Shown one piece after another: positions 6,051 through 12,197 of a stretch of DNA of 17,123 nucleotides. How positions within the stretch are numbered: the stretch's first letter is position 1; every line of letters starts with the position of its first letter. Position numbers and translations under genes: made by a program. The stretch covers positions 1 to 17,123 of the forward strand of contig CAZPWQ010000074.1 of assembly GCA_964590495.1 (NCBI GenBank). The letters run 5' to 3'. The notes under the pieces were generated by a model. That model searched no databases and had not been told where the DNA came from. It was given only the letters and a program-made list of their open reading frames with translations. Origin of the DNA: CAZPWQ01 sp964590495. GTDB lineage: Bacteria; Bacteroidota; Rhodothermia; Balneolales; Balneolaceae.

Positions 6051-7316
6051 ATGAGCAACAGGCTTGATAAGCTGACAGAGTATTTCAACAGGCGGGGAGA
6101 CCTGGTTCTGCTCGAATCGCAATCGGATGAGCACCGCTCCTCGAAGGTATCCTATCTTGCCGCCCTGCCGAAAGCGACTATTACGGCATATGGCGATGAA
6201 ATTACGATCAAGGCAGGTAAGGAAAAAAAACAATTCAGGGAAAATCCGTGGAGAGCCCTGCAGGATTTCAGATCGCAACACGACGACTGGATGTTCGGAT
6301 ACTTCGGGTACGACCTGAAGAATTATATCGAACAGCTGGAATCGATAAATCCTGATCCCGTCGGTGCTCCGGATATGTATTTTATGGTTCCGGAATTTCT
6401 CCTGAAGACCGATCAAGCGGAGCATTCATTCGAGGTAATCCGGGGTGATCTGCCGGATGATTTACCCGGGGGCACAATGGATATATCACCGGCTTCTGTT
6501 ACTAATCTTATATCCTCCACCGACCGGGAGTGTTATATTGATAAGATCAGTGAGGCGCAGCAGCTTATTTCCGAAGGAGAGTTCTACGAAATTAACCTTT
6601 CCCACCAGCTGAGCGGTGATTTCAGCGGCTCCCCTTTCGACCTGTACAAGCGGATGCGCAGAGTTGGTCCCGTTCCTTTCGGTAGTTTTATCCGGTGGGA
6701 TGACCGGGAAATTTGCAGTGCATCTCCCGAGCGTTTTTTATGCAGGACGGGCTCGCAGGTTTATTCCCAGCCGATTAAAGGAACCGCCCGGCGAAGTGAT
6801 AATCCAGAGACGGACCGGCAGCACAGGGAGCAGCTGATGCAATCACGCAAGGAGCAGGCCGAAAATCTTATGATCGTTGATCTCGTTCGCAATGATCTCA
6901 GCAAGATTGCCAGAGAGGGGAGTGTAAGAGTACCGGAGCTGTTTGAAATACAATCATTCGGCACTGTACACCAGATGGTCTCCACGATCACAGCCGTTGC
7001 CGGTGTTGATGATCCCGTTGAAATCATCAAAGCCTGTTTCCCGATGGGATCAATGACCGGAGCGCCGAAGATCAGTGCCATGAAGTCTATTGATACGCTT
7101 GAAAATTACCGGCGCGGTATCTATTCGGGGGCTGTCGGCTATATCAAACCGGACGGTGATTTCGATTTTAATGTGGTGATACGGACGGCTGTCATCTCAT
7201 CGGGCCGGTTATACTATTCCGTGGGAGGGGCGATTACCAGCGATTCAGATCCCGCCTCGGAATGGGAGGAGACCATGATAAAAGCCAAAGCACTGGTTTT
7301 ACCACTCAGACACTGA
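6051..7316 (+). CDS. pabB: Aminodeoxychorismate synthase component I
   Basis: A chorismate-binding enzyme (421 residues) that adds ammonia to chorismate at C4 in p-aminobenzoate and folate synthesis, in the cytoplasm. The conserved C-terminal two thirds are clear: EFYEINLSHQL (177-187), PERFL (226-230), PIKGTARR (241-248), DLVRND (277-282), FPMGSMTGAPK (330-340) and a closing segment near 380-405. The lysine in PIKGT (K243) is diagnostic, since aminodeoxychorismate synthases carry K here where anthranilate synthases usually carry A. The N-terminal part (1-150) is less conserved. There is no fused glutaminase or lyase domain, and pabA is not in the window. The upstream Shine-Dalgarno signal is weak. 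The last codons and stop lie inside an intergenic repeat at 7301-7347. pabC is the nearest upstream gene. Confidence 0.94.
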   Translation: MSNRLDKLTEYFNRRGDLVLLESQSDEHRSSKVSYLAALPKATITAYGDEITIKAGKEKKQFRENPWRALQDFRSQHDDWMFGYFGYDLKNYIEQLESINPDPVGAPDMYFMVPEFLLKTDQAEHSFEVIRGDLPDDLPGGTMDISPASVTNLISSTDRECYIDKISEAQQLISEGEFYEINLSHQLSGDFSGSPFDLYKRMRRVGPVPFGSFIRWDDREICSASPERFLCRTGSQVYSQPIKGTARRSDNPETDRQHREQLMQSRKEQAENLMIVDLVRNDLSKIAREGSVRVPELFEIQSFGTVHQMVSTITAVAGVDDPVEIIKACFPMGSMTGAPKISAMKSIDTLENYRRGIYSGAVGYIKPDGDFDFNVVIRTAVISSGRLYYSVGGAITSDSDPASEWEETMIKAKALVLPLRH

Positions 7317-7347
7317 GAACACTAAGTGATCTTAGTGACTTGGTGGT
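7301..7347. repeat. ACCACT/GGTGGT hairpin repeat overlapping the end of pabB
   Basis: CACTAAG (7320-7326) pairs with CTTAGTG (7331-7337) across TGAT, with outer ACCACT and GGTGGT words. The related hairpin at 308-333 shows this is a dispersed family. The pabB stop (7314-7316) falls within it. The hairpin has no T-tract, so it is not a standard terminator. Confidence 0.6.
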
Positions 7348-7423
7348 AAACCATCGACGGGTAACTGTTGTTGATAAAGTGAGAGACGCAAGATTCAAAC
7401 TATTCATCTAAAAGGACATATCT

Positions 7424-8935
7424 ATGAAAACAACAGAAACATTATGGAGCAGCTTTTCGGAAATAAGAGACCATCCACATCTTGATAAAAACATAACGAC
7501 TGATGTCGCAGTAATAGGAGGCGGCATCACGGGTGTATCCACTGCAAAATTGCTGGCGAATCGAGGTCTGGACGTAGTCATTCTTGAAAGCCGAAAAGTA
7601 GGAGGTGGAACCAGCAGTCACAGTACCGGTAACCTGTACATTACAATAGATAAAATTCTTTCCTCACTGCAGTCGAAATATGACAACGATGTTATCAGGG
7701 ATGTTGCCGATTCACGGACACAGGCGTTAAAGCAGATGGGAGACTGGGTTAATAAAGATGATCTGGATTGCGATTTTAGGGAGGTTCCGTGGTATCTGTA
7801 CACGGATCATGAACAAAGTGCAGAGAAAATCGACCGGGAGTTTGAGGCGGCAAAGGAGGCCGGATTATCCATACTGAGGGCTGAGGATAACGAAATTCCG
7901 TTTGCGAGTAGGAAAGCGATAAAAATACCCGGGCAGAATCAGATCAATCCTATGCGGTATGTACAGGAGCTGGCGCAAACATTGCCGGCTGAATGGTGCC
8001 GGATATATGAAAAGACCCAAGTCTTTACTGTTGAAGAGCAGGAGAATGCTTGCCTGCTGAAAACTCCCGGCGGAGAGGTAACGTCGAAATATGTCGTACA
8101 TGCAACACATACTCCCAAAGGTATCATGATGGTGCAGACATTACTGGGGCCTTACCGTGAGTATGGAATTGCCTGCAGGGCAGAGGAGGTAAACTTACCG
8201 GACGGCATTTTCTGGGGATATCATGAGCAGGGGAAAAAATTTTCAACAAGAAATTATAGCCGCAACGGTGAGAACTATGTGATTGTGGTCGGGGAATCAC
8301 ACAAGGTAGGTCAGGCAGAGGATAACGCCGACAACATCAAAAAACTGGAAAAATTTGCCGAAAAATATTTCGGTATTCATAAAGCTGAATATCGCTGGGG
8401 CGGACAACATTATCGTCCGGCCGATCTTCTCCCGTATATTGGTCCGCGGAAGAAAAATTCAAATGAATTTATCGCTACCGGATATTCAACCGACGGACTC
8501 GTATACGGAACGCTGGCCGGTATGATAATTTCCGATCTCATTACCGGAAAAGAAAACCGTTGGGCGGAGCTTTACAGTTCAACACGCAGTCAACCACTCA
8601 AGGCGGCGCCCAAATTTATGGAGGAGAATATAAATGTTGCCAAAGAATACCTGAAAGACCTGGCCGGTTTTGTCGGCGAATCCGATATGGAGGATCTGAA
8701 GACTGGAGAGGGACGAATAGTCGAAAAAGAGGGACATAAACTTGCCGTTTATCGTCACGAGGATGGAAAGCTGGAGGTTGTTTCGGCCGTATGTACTCAT
8801 ATGGGATGTACTGTCAACTGGAACAATGCCGAACAGTCGTGGGACTGCCCCTGCCACGGCAGCAGGTTTCAAACCGATGGTACAGTATTGGAAGGCCCCG
8901 CATATGAACCCCTGCAAGATGTAGATTTAACTTAG
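7424..8935 (+). CDS. FAD-dependent oxidoreductase fused to a C-terminal Rieske [2Fe-2S] domain (YhfW-like)
   Basis: A two-domain redox protein of 503 residues. The N-terminal DAO-type flavin domain starts with VAVIGGGITG (28-37), continues with a GG-T-S substrate-side loop (60-70), and closes with the FAD-binding segment EFIATGYSTDGLVYGTLAG (348-366). The C-terminal Rieske domain (about 418-503) has both cluster motifs, CTH (C457, H459) and CPCH (C475, H478), spaced as in Rieske proteins. This domain order matches Bacillus YhfW and related proteins, whose substrates are not established. There is no signal peptide, so it is probably cytoplasmic, with the Rieske centre likely passing electrons to or from the flavin. 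AAAGGA lies about 8 bp before the ATG, a better ribosome site than most genes here. No partner reductase or ferredoxin gene is adjacent. Confidence 0.92.
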   Translation: MKTTETLWSSFSEIRDHPHLDKNITTDVAVIGGGITGVSTAKLLANRGLDVVILESRKVGGGTSSHSTGNLYITIDKILSSLQSKYDNDVIRDVADSRTQALKQMGDWVNKDDLDCDFREVPWYLYTDHEQSAEKIDREFEAAKEAGLSILRAEDNEIPFASRKAIKIPGQNQINPMRYVQELAQTLPAEWCRIYEKTQVFTVEEQENACLLKTPGGEVTSKYVVHATHTPKGIMMVQTLLGPYREYGIACRAEEVNLPDGIFWGYHEQGKKFSTRNYSRNGENYVIVVGESHKVGQAEDNADNIKKLEKFAEKYFGIHKAEYRWGGQHYRPADLLPYIGPRKKNSNEFIATGYSTDGLVYGTLAGMIISDLITGKENRWAELYSSTRSQPLKAAPKFMEENINVAKEYLKDLAGFVGESDMEDLKTGEGRIVEKEGHKLAVYRHEDGKLEVVSAVCTHMGCTVNWNNAEQSWDCPCHGSRFQTDGTVLEGPAYEPLQDVDLT

Positions 8936-9078
8936 AGAGTTTCGATGCTCTTTTCGCCGAGCCAGAACCGTGGCAGTGATCAGTAGACTGTGCACAGTGG
9001 CGGTAGGCGGTAGGCAGTGGCAGGATTGGGCATAGCACATGGTGCAAGACGTATGGCGATATGCTGGTTACCAAAAGT

Positions 9079-9133
9079 CCCCTCCGGCGGGGGGGGTGGA
9101 CCGCTCATGGTTTTTTGAGCAGGACGGGGTGGG
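9079..9133. repeat. Double-hairpin GGGGTG repeat, second copy
   Basis: A CCCC/GGGG hairpin at 9079-9096 is followed by GCTCA (9103-9107) pairing with TGAGC (9116-9120) and a GACGGGGTGGGT tail. The plan equals 5538-5587 but the inner stem sequence is unrelated, which points to conserved structure with exchanged stems. Confidence 0.55.
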
Positions 9134-9218
9134 TCGAAGTGGCATACACAATTGGCATTAGCAGTAGGCAGGTGCAGTTGGCACTGAATGAAACACCTTG
9201 CTAACTCAACACAATCGG

Positions 9219-9318
9219 TGTCATCCTGAGCAGGCTTCGGTGGGTTTCCGAAGCCCTGGCCTCCCCAAGGGATGCCTACGGCTGAAGGATCTCCCGGAAT
9301 CGAGCTCTTAATGGTTTG
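9219..9318 (+). repeat. Composite palindromic element, left part only (copy 3)
   Basis: TGTCATCCTGAG at 9219, a GCTTCGG/CCGAAGC hairpin and GGATCTCC at 9287-9294 match the left arm of copy 1. The following CGGAATCGAGCTCTTAATGGT resembles the element spacer, after which similarity stops and the branched element begins at 9330. There are about 27 additional bases between the hairpin and GGATCTCC. Confidence 0.75.
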
Positions 9319-9329
9319 CTGCCCTATCG

Positions 9330-9437
9330 CCCAGCCTTGAAAGACTGGGCTCATTACGTTGCGCTGTCTGAAAGACAGCTTTGATACAGCCTGCTTCAGC
9401 AGGCGACAGGTAATGAGCCTGATGATTTATCGTCAGG
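9330..9437 (+). repeat. Multi-hairpin element with predicted three-way junction
   Basis: Four hairpins lie in a row: CCCAG..CTGGG (9330-9349), GCTGTCT-GAA-AGACAGC (9363-9379), GCCTGCT-TC-AGCAGGC (9389-9404) and CCTGATGAT-TT-ATCGTCAGG (9418-9437, one G-T pair). CTCATTAC (9350-9357) is perfectly complementary to GTAATGAG (9410-9417) and encloses the two middle hairpins, giving a three-way junction. An inverted partial copy is at 1-41. It could be a structured DNA element or an RNA; there is no match to a tRNA or to a riboswitch known to me. Confidence 0.75.
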
Positions 9438-9549
9438 TGATCGGGAATGGTGCCTTTTCGAAAGCCGCCAGAAATTGGGAAAGGCGGGGATGAGACAGAT
9501 GGCCCGGAGCTATGCGGATGGTGATTAATTAAGAAACCCTGCTCGTCAT

Positions 9550-9571
9550 GCGAGGGAATGAATTCCCTCGC
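9550..9571. repeat. Perfect 10-bp stem hairpin
   Basis: GCGAGGGAAT (9550-9559) pairs with ATTCCCTCGC (9562-9571) over a 2-base loop. It lies 39 bp past the LigD-Pol stop codon. No T-tract follows on the minus strand, so a terminator role is possible but not shown. Confidence 0.6.
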
Positions 9572-9609
9572 TAGTGATTCCCGGTCTCCATTCCTCCCGT
9601 TTCCTTCCT

Positions 9610-10503
9610 TCATCCATCCAACCTTCTTATGCTTTTATCGATAGTCTTTGCCTGGTTGTGCAATTGGTCCCATGGATCTTCTCTCCGGCTTAACCGCCGG
9701 AAGATATTTTTCAGGTGGTAGGAATCTGAGGCAAGATCATTTTTATTCAGCTCATCCCACTCCAGCGGTGTGGCGACCGGTGCACCTTCAAGAGCCCGTA
9801 TTGAGTAGGGGGCTATGATTGTTTGTCCATAGCCATTTCGCAAATAGTCGATAAACAATCGATTGTTGCGCTTGTTTTTGCGGACTTCAGTAGTAAAAGA
9901 ATCCGGCTGATCGCGGGAAATAAAATCAGCAATTTTTTTGGCAAACTCCCGCACTTCCTTAAAAGTTTTGCCCGGTTTAATCGGCGTTACAACCTGCATT
10001 CCTTCAGATCCGGTTGCAAGTACGAAAGCCGGCAGCCCCAGTTTCTTCTCCAGGAAGCGCCTCAGGGTTTTGGCCCCTTTTACCACCAGGCCAAAATTGT
10101 CCTGCGGGGGATCCAGGTCAAACACCAGCCGGTCCGGTTTGTTCAGACCCGATGTTGTGCTTAACCACGGATGGAAACTGATAGTGCCCTGGTTGACAAG
10201 ATAAATCAAGGTGGGTTTGTCGTTACAGACCACCTGGCGGATAGATCCGCCTTCCTTTTTTTTGATTTTGGTAGTATTAATCCATTCAGGAAAATAATCG
10301 GGTATCTCTTTTTGATAAAAACCTTCTTCATCAATACCATCAGGGAACCGACTGAGTGTGAGGGGACGGTTTTTAAGGTAGGGCAGCATGTAATCGGTTA
10401 TTTTTCCATAGTAATCAATTAAATCACCTTTCGTAATATCCTGTCTTGGAAAAAATGCTTTATTTTGATTCTTTATTTCGACTTCCTGCGTTTCTACTTT
10501 CAT
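9610..10503 (-). CDS. ligD: Stand-alone LigD polymerase-domain protein
   Basis: A primase-polymerase (AEP) of the LigD-Pol family, 297 residues, which in bacterial non-homologous end joining fills gaps and adds nucleotides at broken ends. The whole Pol domain is present: KAFFPRQDITKGDLIDYY (15-32), the metal-binding DLDP motif (D129, D131), TGSEGMQVVTPI (164-175, motif II region) and LFIDYLRN with D219 (motif III), followed by IIAPYSIRALEGAPVATPLEW (229-249). No phosphoesterase or ligase domain is attached, although full LigD proteins are roughly 800 residues. Ku and an ATP-dependent ligase are not in the window. In motif II, Q170 stands where many LigD-Pol proteins have histidine. The ATG at 10503 precedes the conserved region directly. 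It lies downstream of the CsbD cassette but past that cassette's terminator. Confidence 0.92.
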   Translation of the reverse strand: MKVETQEVEIKNQNKAFFPRQDITKGDLIDYYGKITDYMLPYLKNRPLTLSRFPDGIDEEGFYQKEIPDYFPEWINTTKIKKKEGGSIRQVVCNDKPTLIYLVNQGTISFHPWLSTTSGLNKPDRLVFDLDPPQDNFGLVVKGAKTLRRFLEKKLGLPAFVLATGSEGMQVVTPIKPGKTFKEVREFAKKIADFISRDQPDSFTTEVRKNKRNNRLFIDYLRNGYGQTIIAPYSIRALEGAPVATPLEWDELNKNDLASDSYHLKNIFRRLSRREDPWDQLHNQAKTIDKSIRRLDG

Positions 10504-10543
10504 GGCGATCGGTTTTATTAAAGTATCCTAAGACTGCGTGTTG

Positions 10544-10574
10544 AAAAAAAGCCCCGGCTTAACACAGCCGGGGC
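10544..10574 (-). terminator. Intrinsic terminator of the CsbD cassette
   Basis: Read on the minus strand, GCCCCGGCT and AGCCGGGGC form a perfect 9-bp GC-rich stem with a 6-base loop, followed by seven T (10550-10544). It lies 83 bp after the csbD-family stop and 41 bp before the LigD-Pol start, separating the two units. On the plus strand there is no T-tract. Confidence 0.92.
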
Positions 10575-10656
10575 AGATGTATTTGCTCACTAACTTACAT
10601 GTACCTCAAATGATACCGAGTGTAAGATACTAGCAGGCCTCTCTGTAAACTTTGCG

Positions 10657-10842
10657 TTAAATGTCTCTTATTATCTTTCGTACTTCTTCTTTGGATTTTC
10701 CCAACCGCTTTTGCAGACGACCGATCAGCTGATTTTGCCGTCCTTCAGAATATTGGAGATCGTCATCGGTTAGTTCTCCATACTTTTCTTTAAGCTTGCC
10801 TTTAACCTTATTCCAGTTGCCTTTTATTTTTAAATCTTTCAT
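10657..10842 (-). CDS. CsbD-family stress protein
   Basis: A 61-residue, charged, cytoplasmic protein. KGNWNKVKGKLKEKYGELTDDDL (7-29) followed by EGRQNQLIGRLQKRLGKSKEE (33-53) is the CsbD family pattern over its full length. Family members are induced by general stress (sigma-B dependent in Bacillus), but their molecular role is unknown. It begins 17 bp after the DUF1328 stop and is the last gene before the terminator at 10544-10574, so it is very likely co-transcribed with the upstream small genes. No Shine-Dalgarno sequence is visible; the upstream bases are A/T-rich. Confidence 0.9.
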   Translation of the reverse strand: MKDLKIKGNWNKVKGKLKEKYGELTDDDLQYSEGRQNQLIGRLQKRLGKSKEEVRKIIRDI

Positions 10843-10859
10843 AACTATTTATTTTAAAT

Positions 10860-11027
10860 TTATGCCGGTGTTCTGAAACGTCCTGCTATAAGAGAAATCA
10901 AAAAAAGAACAATAAAAATGTAGAATAGAATTTGACCTATATCCGCGGCTCCTTCAGCAATTCCTCCGAAGCCGAATAATGCGGCTATAAGAGCTATTAT
11001 AAAAAATGTCACTGCCCATCGTAGCAT
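10860..11027 (-). CDS. DUF1328 (YtjA-like) small membrane protein
   Basis: A 55-residue hydrophobic protein, starting MLRWAVTFFIIALIAALFGF, with the GFGGIAEGAADIGQ linker (18-31) and a second membrane segment ILFYIFIVLFLISLIAG (32-48). The two-helix pattern with a Gly/Ala-rich turn is that of DUF1328, an inner-membrane family of unknown function often found with CsbD. AGGAGG at 11032-11037 sits 4 bp before the ATG, the strongest ribosome site in the window, and fixes the start. It lies 43 bp after the 54-residue ORF and 17 bp before the CsbD gene. Confidence 0.92.
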   Translation of the reverse strand: MLRWAVTFFIIALIAALFGFGGIAEGAADIGQILFYIFIVLFLISLIAGRFRTPA

Positions 11028-11070
11028 ATTTCCTCCTCTGTTAGAATGTTTATTTATTGGTATGTATCAA

Positions 11071-11235
11071 TTAGGCTTGCCTGAGTATTTGTTGCAGTTT
11101 CTCACGGATGCTCAGGATAAGTTCATCCATATTCTTTTGAGCCGGATCGGGAATACTGTATTGAGAATTTTGTTTTCTATATTTTTCAGATTGATAACGT
11201 TGGTCTTGGTTTGTCTCTGAATTTTTTAATTCCAT
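11071..11235 (-). CDS. Small hypothetical protein (54 aa), possibly translationally coupled
   Basis: A 54-residue polar protein beginning MELKNSETNQDQRYQSEKY and ending in an amphipathic helix-like stretch, ELILSIREKLQQILRQA (38-54). I recognise no family. Its ATG follows the TAA of the PRC-barrel gene by a single base, an arrangement that favours translation re-initiation, and it lies within the same run of minus-strand small genes as DUF1328 and CsbD. An overlapping longer reading of the same frame from 11379 would run inside the PRC-barrel gene and is unlikely. Coding status is probable but not certain because of the short length and no clear ribosome site. Confidence 0.5.
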   Translation of the reverse strand: MELKNSETNQDQRYQSEKYRKQNSQYSIPDPAQKNMDELILSIREKLQQILRQA

Positions 11236-11236
11236 T

Positions 11237-11641
11237 TTATTCCGCGTATTGTTTTTCTCCGTTAACAGACCTGCCTGCGATCTCCAGTTCATTGGCTTTT
11301 GATGATTCATACCGATACAGCTCGAGAATAGAATCACTGAACTCCGGGTTGATTTTCGGACAGTCGCGGGCGTGAACACCTATTGAAACCTGCAGGCTTT
11401 CTTTATCGACATACAAGATAACCTGTCCGTCTTTGGTCATTTCTATTAACGAAGAACAGGCGGGAACGGCAAAATACCTGTTGCCTTCTCCGAATAGTTT
11501 GTTGCTGCAAACAACAACATATTCGATCTTTTTACCTGTGGAATCTTTTTTCACCTCTGTTACTTTTCCAATCCGTTCTCCTTTGTGATTAGTAACTTTC
11601 GCTCCTGCCGCTCGAGAAAAAATTTTGGTTGGTAGATCCAT
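11237..11641 (-). CDS. PRC-barrel domain protein
   Basis: A 134-residue soluble protein. Residues 10-80 look like a PRC-barrel: AAGAKVTNHKGERIGKVTEV (11-30), then KIEYVVVCSN (38-47) and a RYFAVPACSSL segment (55-65), matching the domain's beta-strand pattern in which an 'intrinsic value, then modify' loop is followed by IPW-like strands. The C-terminal part (84-134) is not recognised. PRC-barrel proteins act in RNA processing and photosynthetic assembly, but stand-alone forms beside CsbD/DUF1328 are usually assigned to stress responses, with the mechanism unknown. AAAGGAT about 9 bp before the ATG supports the start. It is the first gene of the minus-strand cassette, so the promoter should lie in 11642-12000, but I could not identify it with confidence. 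Confidence 0.75.
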   Translation of the reverse strand: MDLPTKIFSRAAGAKVTNHKGERIGKVTEVKKDSTGKKIEYVVVCSNKLFGEGNRYFAVPACSSLIEMTKDGQVILYVDKESLQVSIGVHARDCPKINPEFSDSILELYRYESSKANELEIAGRSVNGEKQYAE

Positions 11642-12037
11642 AGTTATGATCCTTTAGCGTGAACGTTAATGTTATTCACTGCGACATCATTTAGTTTTCT
11701 GTCCGCAGCTGATTCTTCATCCGATGTTTTCTATAGCATATTGGAAACATTATTCTGATTAAGAGTCTTTGCATAATGGGTTTTTTCCTACTTACTTAAG
11801 ACAGTTTACCCACTCACACTTTTTCACTTTTTCATTTTTTTGAATTTTTTATTACCGACGAGTTGTGCCTCAAAACTCTGCTACTAACATAGACATGAGA
11901 GCTTAGAGAATAAGTAAAATGATATTTGGTTTTGTTGTAAAACATTTTGCTACAAGCTTTTATAATCGCTTTATATGGCCTTGATTCGGGGTATTTTAAG
12001 TGTAAAATTGACGCCATTAGAGTTCTGAAAAGGGGGA
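11642..12037. other. A/T-rich leader of the stress cassette, no gene seen
   Basis: About 400 bp upstream of the PRC-barrel gene on the minus strand. It contains runs of T and C on the plus strand (about 11785-11850) and no repeat shared with other intergenic regions. It probably contains the cassette promoter. No ORF has family-like features, and no operator palindrome stands out. Confidence 0.5.
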
Positions 12038-12187
12038 GGAATGGAACCCCGACAGAAGAAGTCGGACAGGCGCATGACGGGCAGGATTTGTGAATGTTGA
12101 ATCCGCCGATGATGGTCGGACAAGTTGTTTAATCCATCACATTCCGCGGTGCTACGCCCGATCCGTCTCATCCGCGTTCTATTCGGC
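12038..12187. repeat. GGAATGGAAC imperfect inverted repeat, copy 2
   Basis: It starts GGAATGGAAC (12038-12047) and ends with the inverted GTTCTATTC (12176-12184), with GCGGATGAGACGGAT-like words on the right arm. The layout matches 369-505. It contains a small CCGAC/GTCGG hairpin near 12049-12065. It lies directly after the ATPase stop codon. Confidence 0.65.
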
Positions 12188-12197
12188 TGGATACTAG

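Larger units (their letters stand above)
8936..9609. other. Convergent intergenic region, repeats only
   Basis: This 674-bp stretch separates the + strand and - strand gene blocks. It holds GGCAGT/GGCGGT-rich low-complexity DNA (about 8990-9030 and 9155-9185), a double hairpin (9079-9133), a partial composite element (9219-9318), a branched element (9330-9437) and a 10-bp-stem hairpin (9550-9571). I see no gene and no clear intrinsic terminator with a T-tract for either flanking gene. Confidence 0.7.

Noticed and set aside
9330..9437. tRNA or tmRNA-like gene, because of the cloverleaf-like fold
   Set aside because: No T-arm consensus, no anticodon arm of the right size and no CCA-proximal acceptor stem; only a three-way junction.
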